A DNA stretch of 64,000 nucleotides. It comes from Bettongia penicillata ogilbyi. Its lineage: Eukaryota; Chordata; Mammalia; Diprotodontia; Potoroidae. This document shows positions 56,273 through 64,000 of the stretch, piece by piece. A program made the translations under genes and the position numbers. How positions within the stretch are numbered: position 1 is the stretch's first letter; the number at the start of each line of letters is the position of its first letter. The stretch covers positions 4,405,680-4,469,679 of the forward strand of contig JAJHZJ010000121.1 of assembly GCA_023548195.1 (NCBI GenBank), given 5' to 3'. Below the pieces are notes generated by a model, which was given only the letters and a program-made list of their open reading frames with translations, had not been told where the DNA came from and ran no database searches.

Positions 56273-57292
56273 ATTTTTTTAAATGGGTTTTACACATACA
56301 TTCTTATCAAACACGTTTTCATATTAGTCATGTTGCATAGAAGAATTAAAACAAATGAGAGAAAACATGAGAAAAACCCAAACAAAACATTACATGAGAG
56401 AAAATAGTCTGCTTTACTATGCATTCGATTTCATATTTCTTTCTCTGGATGTGGATGGCATTTTGCTTCAAGAGTCTTTTGGGAATATTTTAGGTCCTTT
56501 CATTGCTGTGAAGGACTAAGTCTATCAGAACAGTCCTCACACACTGTGGCTGTTACTGTGTACAATGTTCTCCTGGTTCTGCTCATTTCAGTCAGCATCA
56601 ATTCATATAAGTCTTTCCAGGTTTTTCTGAAGTCCCACTGTTTCTCATTTCTTATAGCACAATAGCATTCCATTACATTCATATACCACAACTTGGTCAA
56701 CTATTCCCCAGTTAATGGGCACTCTCTCCATTTCCAGTTCTGGATCACCACAAAAAGAACTGCTATAAATATTTTTGTGCATATGGGACCTTTTCCCATT
56801 TTTATGATCTCTTTGGAGTATAGTCCTAGAAGTGGTATTACTGGGTCAAAGGGTACGCACATTTTTGTAGCCCATTGAGCGTAGTTCCAAATTGCTCTCC
56901 AGAATGGTTGTATCAGCTCATAGCTCTACCAACAGTGAATTAGTGTTCCAGCTCTCTCACATCTTCTCCAACATTCATCATCTTCCTGTTTTTTCATGTC
57001 TGTCAAGCTGATAGGTGTGATGTGGTACCTCAAAGTTGTTTTGATTTACATCTCTTTAATCAATAGTAATTTAGAGCATTTTTTCATATGATTATAGATT
57101 GCTTTAATTTCTTTCTCTGAAAACTGACTGTTCATATCTTTGGCCATTTGTCAATTGGAGAATGACTTGTATTCTTGTAAATTTGACTCAATTCTGTATA
57201 TATTTTGGAAATGAAACCTTTATCACAGACACTAGTTGTAAAAATTCTTTCCTAGTTTTCTGCTTCCCTCCTAATCTTGGTTGCATTGGACC
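56273..57292 (-). mobile_element. 5'-truncated L1, minus strand
   Basis: Begins with the T-rich complement of its tail. In minus-strand translation at 56500-56700 it gives LWYMNVMECYCAIRNEK, RKTWKDLYELM and MSRTRRT, the L1 ORF2 C-terminus also seen at 30028-30528. Candidate duplication copies cagagaggt (56264-56272) and cagagatgt (57293-57301) match at 8 of 9 bases. Confidence 0.88.
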
Positions 57293-57304
57293 CAGAGATG
57301 TTTG

Positions 57305-57505
57305 AAAGAGAAATAAGCATTTTATATAGTGTCTACTATGTGCTAGTCCTCAAAATAACCATGTGAGGCAAATACTGATTTTACAGTTGAAGAAACTGTG
57401 GTAAATATAAGTTAAATGACTTGTGCAGCTACTAAATATCCAAAGAATCAGGTCTTCCCAATTGCAGGCCCAGAGCTCTATCTACTATACCACCTAGCTG
57501 CCTCA
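57305..57505 (-). repeat. MIR-type SINE, minus strand
   Basis: Reads tatatagtgtctactatgtg, cataaccatgtgaggcaaa-like text, tacagttgaagaaactgtgg, ttaaatgacttgtgcagc and gctctatctactataccacc tagctgcct, the tRNA-like end. Confidence 0.75.
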
Positions 57506-57707
57506 AGGGTTACATAACTAGTAAGTCTCTGAAACCACATTCAAATCCAGGTCTCCATTCTTCCAAGTTCAAACATATCCACTGCTATTAGGAATCTGAA
57601 TACATGGTCAACTGCACGGTAGATACTTTTAGTCAGAAAATCAAGAGTTCATCTTTATTACCCCTGCTACATGTATATGTGGTGCACTGGATAGAGAGCT
57701 GCACCTG

Positions 57708-57775
57708 GAGTCATATATATATAGACATATATATATATAGAGAGAGACATATATTCATGTATATATACACACAAA
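57708..57775. repeat. TA/GA-rich microsatellite
   Basis: Runs of atatat, agagag and acacac in a 70-base tract. Confidence 0.9.
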
Positions 57776-58019
57776 TGGGCATACTTTGCTTCAATCTTTT
57801 CTAGGTAAGTAAAAGATTTTACCAGTATATGATCAGACCCAATGAACACCTAAAATACATCATGGAGTTTGTATAGAGAACATTTTGACTATGCAAAAAG
57901 CATTTATTTGCCTCAATTTACAGTCTGAATAAATGTTAAATAGCACTTCTTTTACATGGTAAGTGCGAAAATCAAGAGAAATGATTTATTTGCTCCCCAT
58001 TTAAAAAAATGACATCATA
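57776..58019. other. Unassigned sequence
   Basis: No gene or repeat recognised. Confidence 0.4.
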
Positions 58020-58720
58020 GGCAACATTAAATTGCAAGAGTAGAATATTATGGAAGCCTCCCAGAATTCGAAGTTAATCCCCATCTTCAAACTCCAGAAT
58101 ATGTTGAGTTAATTGAAACTGAGGGGAAAAATGGTTATTTTCCCTCATGACTGGCGGTACTTTGGTGCCAAGAGCCCTAGGGCTACAAAATAAGGAAGAA
58201 ACTCAAGCAGCACAACACTGCTTGGGATCATGTCTGTGATGAACTGGGCTCCTATACTGTGTTATTCTCAGCAAAGTCTTTTAAAGCTAATTTTTCCCTG
58301 CTCAAAAATACACAGGCGGTGATATCAACAAGGCCGATTTCTAGATTCCAGACAGTCTGTTTTTGCTGTCATTTGAAGAACTGACAGAGTTGACACAATA
58401 TGAGTTGAATGTTGTGAGAATAATGATTTTTTTTTGGAAGTGTGGATATCAGTTTATATTTGGCTAAGGAGGATTTCAAGACACATTTGATCATTTGGGG
58501 ATATTAAGACTTACAGAGACTGGCACTCTGCAAGGTCAATGCCATCCCTCACAAAGCCCAATAAAGGCATGGAGGACGCTGCTGACTGTATGAGAAAATT
58601 AAGTATTGATTTAGAAGTGGATATGATATTGTGCAATGTATTTATTAAGCTCAATTCAGTGCTGTTAATTTGAGGTCTCACACTTTTTTAGAAGATTACA
58701 GCAGTTAAACAATATGTTAT
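58020..58720. promoter_or_regulatory. Candidate conserved non-coding block
   Basis: 700 bases without recognisable repeats, with homeodomain-like cores (aacattaaattgca, gagttaattgaaact, gctgttaatttgagg) and varied composition. Inference only. Confidence 0.3.
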
Positions 58721-60105
58721 TGAAGTTTAGGGTCCTTTCATGCATCAGCTACATGATCCCTGTCTCCCCTTTTCTCAGTCATAGAAACCTGCTTTGCCCA
58801 ATCAATATTCTCCTATTGTAAAACAATTTAATTTAACCACTTAGTTCCAACCTCTCAGTTTCTGGAAGCATGTACTTTATGGGAAGACCAACTCTTCTAA
58901 GTTCTCTTTTTCTACCATTCTGATATTTAGGAACTTGCCCATTTAACTACGGTATGGCAGGAACAATAATTAGTGGTACTAACCTACCAACAGTGGGAAG
59001 TATGTTAGGAGTATGCTCAACCTTGTCTTTAGTTGTAGCATAGTTACTACTGACACCAAGTTTCCTTCTAGTTGTTTGGAATGGGCAGGGGAATGGCTTT
59101 CCCCAAGTCATGTTAACTAGATTGAAGAGGAAACCTGTTCATGAATAAGACAGAGCATCTTTGGCTCAAAATTGACTCATCTCTTGGAAGAAAGTGTTGG
59201 AGGTGGTGGTGGTGCAGTGAGCATTAGAGCAGGTGGAGTTTGAAATGTACATGGAAAGGTGTTACTCCTAGTATTCAAGTGAGAAGAATTGAGCAGGCTG
59301 ATGTCCTAGCAAAAAAACCCAAAAAACCAAAAAACATGACTAGGACCTTGTAACCAGTCTAGAAAAAAAATAATATTTGTGACTGAGAGTAACTTTTTGA
59401 TTTTCCTCTTTATCTTGCCTCTCTTCTCTTTGAGAGAATACAGCATCAGAGAGAAGTAATGACTCCTCTCACTGTCTGTGGGCAGCAGTACATAGAAGAG
59501 TTGCTTGTTTTCTGGGAGGTGAAGGACCAAACAGAAGACCAACTCTCTCTTTCCTCTCTCCCTCGATCTCCTCTTCCCTCTTCTTCTCTCCCCCCAAAAG
59601 GATTTGGGAAGTCTGTGTTATGTTGTTTTAGGGCAGACCCAATATGGCCCAATTGCTATATCCATTGCTAACTTCTTTGCAGAAATATATGCGTGACTTG
59701 TATTATTTGAACAGCACCTTCCTTGTGTAGGTCTTAGTAAACATTTGTTGATCGATTATTATTAAGGATTCTGTTCTCATCAGATAGGGAATAATTAGTG
59801 TTATATGCTTATAGTGAGCTAGGAATTTCCCTTGATAATAGACATGCTTAGATAAATACGTCATATTTTGAGTGAAATTATGTTTATTTAGTGGGATTTG
59901 ACTGGTCTTCCATTGAACACTGCTGATAGAGATCGCTAGATAACAAGTTAATTAGGTCTTATGAGTTTATTTATTATCTTTATCCAGACGCCTCCAAACC
60001 AACAAGCATTTGTCAGTAGGCATTAACTCTACTGTGTTCTATATATCTTGCCCTAGTTTCTCTCCTGAAATTCAGTATAACATCACCAACTGCCTAGTGG
60101 AGTCT
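58721..60105. other. Mostly unassigned sequence
   Basis: 1.4 kb with no gene recognised. A short L2-type end (taggtcttagtaaacatttg ttgatcgatt) lies at 59728-59760. Confidence 0.4.
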
Positions 60106-60109
60106 CATG

Positions 60110-60690
60110 ACATTCTATCCCGCGTCTTCATGCCTTTTTGCAGGGTTTCCCTATCCCTGGGGTGCTCTCCGTTTTGACTTTCACTTTGTGGAAGCCCTAG
60201 CTTTTTTTAAATCTCAGTCCAGTCTCCACTCCTTCAAGAATCCTTTCTTGATTCCTTTGGTTGTTGATGTCTCACACTCTACATTCTGTATTTTTTGTAC
60301 ATATTCTGCATTTACTCAACCATGAGCATGTCTCCCTTGAAGATGGATGACAACCCAGCTTCAGGAGTTTGTACTGGCTGTCCCTCCTGCCTGGAATGCA
60401 CTCTTTCCTCCTTCTTAAAATTCTCTAGTTTCCCTCAAGTTTAGTTTAAGCACTACCCAAGTCCTTTTCTAATCCCCTTAGCCATCAGAGTCTCTGCAAC
60501 CAAATGATTTTGTTTCCATTTCGTATCTACTGTGTATACACTCATTTATGAACTTCTGTCTCTTCTTTTATCAAGTAAACTCCTTGAGGGCAGGGACCAT
60601 TTTGTTATTGTCTTTGAATTCTCAGAACCTAGCTCAGAGTCCGGCACATAATAAGGGATTAATAAATACTTGTTGACTGGCTTTCTGACT
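60110..60690 (+). mobile_element. L2 LINE 3' region, two overlapping fragments
   Basis: First piece (60110-60280): ctatccctggggtgctctcc, aatctcagtccagtctccac tccttcaagaatcctttctt gattcc. Second piece (60350-60690): gctgtccctcctgcctggaa tgcactctttcctc, ccctcaagtttagtttaagc, tccttgagggcagggaccat and gcacataataagggattaat aaatacttg. Each repeats the same part of L2, so there are two insertions or a local duplication. Confidence 0.85.
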
Positions 60691-60794
60691 GGTCCATATT
60701 TGGTGATAAAGAAAGTCTTGTCAATAGATTGATTGAATAAATGGGCCACATGCCAGTGTAAACTAAGGAAGATGTTGAGAATATGGGTGCATTT

Positions 60795-60830
60795 GTGTGT
60801 ATGTGTATGTGTATGTGTGTGTGTGTGTGT
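60795..60830. repeat. (TG)n microsatellite
   Basis: About 18 TG units with TA interruptions. Confidence 0.95.
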
Positions 60831-61208
60831 CTGTATCCTTTGATACTGTGATACAGCTGCGATCTTGTTGATGTAGGTGTTTCCTCAAATGGGCCAGATT
60901 GAAAATCATTAACTCCTTCTTATCCTGAAGTGGCTCTTAACCATGGTCTTCCCTGCTTATATTTCCTCTTCTAGTTCTCTTAATAATATGGGGATACCAA
61001 TGGAGCACATTTGGGCTATTCATTCATTATCACCCACAAATATTTACTTTATACCTCTTCTTTGCTGGTTTGTGTTGCAGCCTCCTTTCACCCACTATAT
61101 ACCTCTCTGTTTCAGGTGTAAGTATTCATACTCCCACATACACACATGCATAAACACAATACAAATATATATGTACCATATAGTACCATACAGATATGAA
61201 TTATCATC
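60831..61208. other. Unassigned sequence
   Basis: No gene or repeat recognised apart from CA/TA-rich text near 61130-61180. Confidence 0.4.
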
Positions 61209-61414
61209 TAGGGGTGGGGAACCTCCATCCTCAAGACCACGTATCCTCTTCTAGGTCCTTGGGTGTGGCCTTTTGACTAAGTTCAAGTTTTATAGAACAA
61301 ATCCTTTTATTAAGGGGATTTGTTCTGTGAAGTTTGGATTCCATTAAAGGGCCACACTTAAGGACCTAGAGGGCCACCTGAGGCCTTGAGGCTTCACATT
61401 CCCCCCCCCGACTG
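61209..61414. mobile_element. Palindromic hAT-type MITE, complete
   Basis: A fold-back element of about 206 bases. The left arm is taggggtggggaacctccat, taggtccttgggtgtggcct and agaacaaatccttttatt. The right arm is aaggggatttgttctgtgaa, gggccacacttaaggaccta and ttcacattccccccccc. They are inverted copies of each other along nearly the whole length. It is the same family as 27655-27812. Confidence 0.85.
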
Positions 61415-61669
61415 TTAAATGATTTTTAATTTTCATGTAATAATTTTCAAGAGATTTCCTCTATCATTAATTTGCATTGAGATATTACACAGGAGGGTGC
61501 TGAGGGCTGGGTACTAGTGATAAGTCAGTTTGGAAAACCTGGAAATAAAAATGAACTCTGAAAAATCCCCAAAGACTCCAAATCACTATTTTTAAAAAAA
61601 AAAGCCTAGCAATTTTCACCTTGGAAGTGATGTGAAAAGTATTTACTCAAACTTAACTATTCAAGAAAT

Positions 61670-61875
61670 TGAACACACATTTATTAAATGCTGAGATACT
61701 CACTGGGGAAGTCAAAATGATAAATTGAGATATGATCCCTGCCCTCATGGAGTTTACAGTTTATAGGGGTTATGACATACCTACATAATTGCAAAACCCA
61801 ACAAGGAATTATAAATGCATATGAGAGGTGTAAACAAAGGTATAGTCAAAGTCTGAGAAGGGAAAGTCATATTGT
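61670..61875 (-). repeat. L2 3' end, minus strand
   Basis: The text gaacacacatttattaaatg, gatatgatccctgccctcat ggagtttacagtttataggg and acctacataattgcaaaacc is the reversed L2 terminus. Confidence 0.75.
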
Positions 61876-62357
61876 GCCCCTTCCACACCTGTGCCCTGCC
61901 TAGAGGGGAGGACAAAGAAATATTCATAGAGTTCTTTTTTTGCTCATTTCTTCTCTATTTCTCCATTCCATTATCCCCAATGTCTGATTTCTTTCTTTGA
62001 TGCCTCCTTTTGTCTCTTCATGCAGAGTTCAGCAAGTAGCCTAATGATTTATTTCAATATTTCTTTTCAGTTCTAAAATTCTTTGACCTATCATCTTTTT
62101 TTTTTCCTGCTCCTTTCAAAGAGCACATTTGAATTTTGACTGGTTCAAACACATAGGTCATGAGATTTGCATATTTCAATGAACCAGTTATAGCTGCAAT
62201 TGCTTAAAAAGTTTATCTTTCTACTAATAATTTTAAGAGGTTCTTTGGGCAGAACAGAAAGAGAGAAAAAGCTAACAAGACACTAGAACCATTAGATGTG
62301 CTATCTACTGGTTTTCACCTTGATGGTTGTTGGGGTGAGTTGAAAGGAAAGGACTTG
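61876..62357. other. Unassigned sequence
   Basis: No gene or repeat recognised. Confidence 0.4.
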
Positions 62358-62520
62358 TTAAATACTTAGAACTATAGAATGTAGGAAGAACGTTTAGAGA
62401 TCACTTAGTGTTGGTTCCTTATTCATTTTTTCATGAAGAAACTGAATATAGGTGACATAGGAAGTTAATGGGACAGCAGGGACTAGAGCCCTGGCCCACT
62501 CAAAGTACATTACTCTGCCT
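62358..62520 (-). repeat. MIR-type SINE, minus strand
   Basis: The text tacttagaactatagaatgt, acgtttagagatcacttagt, gaagaaactgaatataggtg and gggactagagccctggccca is a diverged SINE complement. Confidence 0.6.
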
Positions 62521-63299
62521 GTTTGATTGCCTTACTGATAAATGAATGACAACAAAACACAAATTAACTATGAAATGTTATATCTATGTTACTTCAATTC
62601 TCAGTTCCCCTTAACTTACTCTGGAGCCATGATATTTTCAACGCTTCCAGAATACCATTTTATGAGTTTGTACTGATTTCCTTAAAATTTGTACTAATTT
62701 ATTAGAAATTATCTCTTTTGTTTATTATGAAACCAATCCTAAGGGGCTGATAGACTCCTAGGTAAATTGCTGAGTACTTACCACTTTTAAAAAAAGATTA
62801 CACTGCTTTCTGCCCCTCTGTAATGTTTGTATACTCATAGCTTTTCTATGTGGCTTTCTTGATAGCTTCCATAAAGTTTTTCCTTTTTGGAGGGTAGGGA
62901 TGTGTGGAGGGGTTGCTGCCTTGGTATTCTGTTGCTCTAGGGATCTCTCAGGAGAAAGGCCTTTTACTGATGCAGATAAATAATTTCTTTGCACTTTATA
63001 GGCATAGAAAGTTATCTGGGGTCACTGAGAAGTCACTGCTTTTTTAGACAAGAAGTCTTGATACAAATTGCTAATAAGTGCTTAATATCTTTAGTAAATA
63101 TTTCCTGGGCTGCACCATTAAATACCGGAGTCAGCCATGTAATAATCTTTCAGTGAAGAAGGCTCTTATTGATGGCCATGGAATGATTAAAATATACATT
63201 GACCATTGTAATCAGTATTTGAAATATACTTTATTATGATATCTGGTGTAAACAATATCTTAGTTATTAGTTTTCCACCATTTGTATACTTGGAGAGAC
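62521..63299. other. Unassigned sequence
   Basis: No gene or repeat recognised. Confidence 0.4.
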
Positions 63300-63375
63300 A
63301 GCCATGATATAGTGACAGTATCCTGGGTTTACAGTAAGAGGGCCTGGGTTTGAATCATGATTTGGTATTTACTAC
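63300..63375 (+). repeat. tRNA-derived SINE 5' half
   Basis: The text gccatgatatagtgacagta, gtaagagggcctgggtttga atcatg is a SINE head. Confidence 0.55.
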
Positions 63376-63414
63376 ATAGATGTTTACCACTTACAGGTGG
63401 GCAATTCGCATTTT

Positions 63415-63985
63415 TTGTTGGATTTTAAAACTCTTCACAATCTGGTCTCAGCCTCTTTCTTTAGCTTTATTGAACATTACTCTTTTTGCTTTCCAGACAA
63501 ACCCCGCCCCCCCACTTGTGGGTTCCCAAACTCTATATTCAATTTTTGTTCTTTTGTGTACAGGCTGTCTCCTAGTCCTGAAATGGTCTCACCCCCAACT
63601 CTCACAATCTCCAATTTCAAGGCAAAACTGAAGGGCCACATCCTATAAGATGAATGTCCTCATTACTCTGGTGGCACTCCAGCCAATTCATCCTGTCCGC
63701 CACATTGCTTTGTTTAGGACTTGTATTTGCTTATATGTTTATGGATTGTTACCACCTCCCTTCTCTTCCCCTCCTCATCCCCATTATAATTGTAGGTTAT
63801 TGTTCCTTCCTTCCTTCCTTCCTTCCTTCCTTCCTTCCTTCCTTCCTTCCTTCCTTCCTTCCTTCCTTCCTTCCTTCCTTCCTTCCTTCCTTCCTTCCTT
63901 CCTTCCTTTCCTTTCTTCCTTTCTTCTATTCTTAGTTTGTAGTTCAGTGGACCCTTAGTAAATAAATTTTATATTGAATTGAAGA
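63415..63985 (+). mobile_element. L2 LINE 3' region with an internal microsatellite
   Basis: Reads aaaactcttcacaatctggt ctcagcc, ttagctttattgaacattac, tgtctcctagtcctgaaatg, aaggcaaaactgaagggcca and cagtggacccttagtaaata aat, the order of the L2 C-terminal and 3' region in plus orientation. The (TTCC)n tract interrupts the 3' UTR. Confidence 0.75.
63803..63925. repeat. (TTCC)n microsatellite within L2 3' UTR
   Basis: About 27 TTCC units then cctttccttt. Unlike the tracts at 29737 and 36050 it lies inside an L2 3' UTR, not at an A tail. 'FLPS'-repeat frames here are artefacts. Confidence 0.95.
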
Positions 63986-64000
63986 ACATCCTCCTCCCAT

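Overview
The window reads as non-coding nuclear DNA from a mammal, most likely a marsupial. The case for a marsupial is the repeat content. There is a tRNA-headed SINE whose 3' end resembles the tail of RTE/BovB LINEs, an (AAC)-ended SINE present in five copies, and L1 3' ends with the long C-terminal ORF2 extension and G-rich 3' UTR I associate with marsupial L1. These sit on an old background of L2, CR1/L3, MIR-type SINEs and hAT-type DNA transposons. The DNA is AT-rich with few CpG. I found no host protein-coding exon. The longest open frames are LINE fragments or lie in microsatellites, so the window is intergenic or deep intronic.

Layout. 0-12.5 kb: scattered SINE, L2 and hAT fragments, including an L1 3' end with a 9-bp target-site duplication (1.6 kb) and a hAT-like element nested in a SINE (1.9-2.3 kb). 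12.5-18.2 kb: MIR/L2 cluster, a 7SL RNA pseudogene (13.85-14.14 kb), an inverted-orientation L1 3' end (14.2-15.2 kb), hAT and SINE. 18.2-28 kb: mostly unique sequence with an L1 3' end (20.2-21.5 kb) and a palindromic hAT-type MITE nested in a MIR-type SINE (27.5-27.9 kb). 28-35 kb: a repeat stack. A long minus-strand L2 is split by a 2-kb minus-strand L1, followed by a minus-strand CR1/L3 element with C-terminal, endonuclease and esterase-region remnants, itself carrying a SINE. 36-36.6 kb: a second 7SL pseudogene (minus), whose A-tail has become a 260-bp CCTT/CCCT microsatellite. 37-38 kb: a possible old LTR. 41-42.7 kb: a second CR1/L3 copy. 42.9-46.4 kb: largely repeat-free, the best candidate for conserved regulatory DNA. 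46.5-64 kb: MIR, hAT, L2, L1 and SINE fragments, microsatellites and two further repeat-poor blocks (54.0-54.3 and 58.0-58.7 kb).

No genes act together here. The value of the window is its insertion stratigraphy: several nested insertions with visible target-site duplications, two full-length or near full-length 7SL retrocopies, two microsatellites that can be traced to retroposon tails, and one apparent template-switch hairpin. Family names come from recognising diagnostic sequence, not from a database search. Boundaries of old elements are approximate, usually within 10-30 bases.
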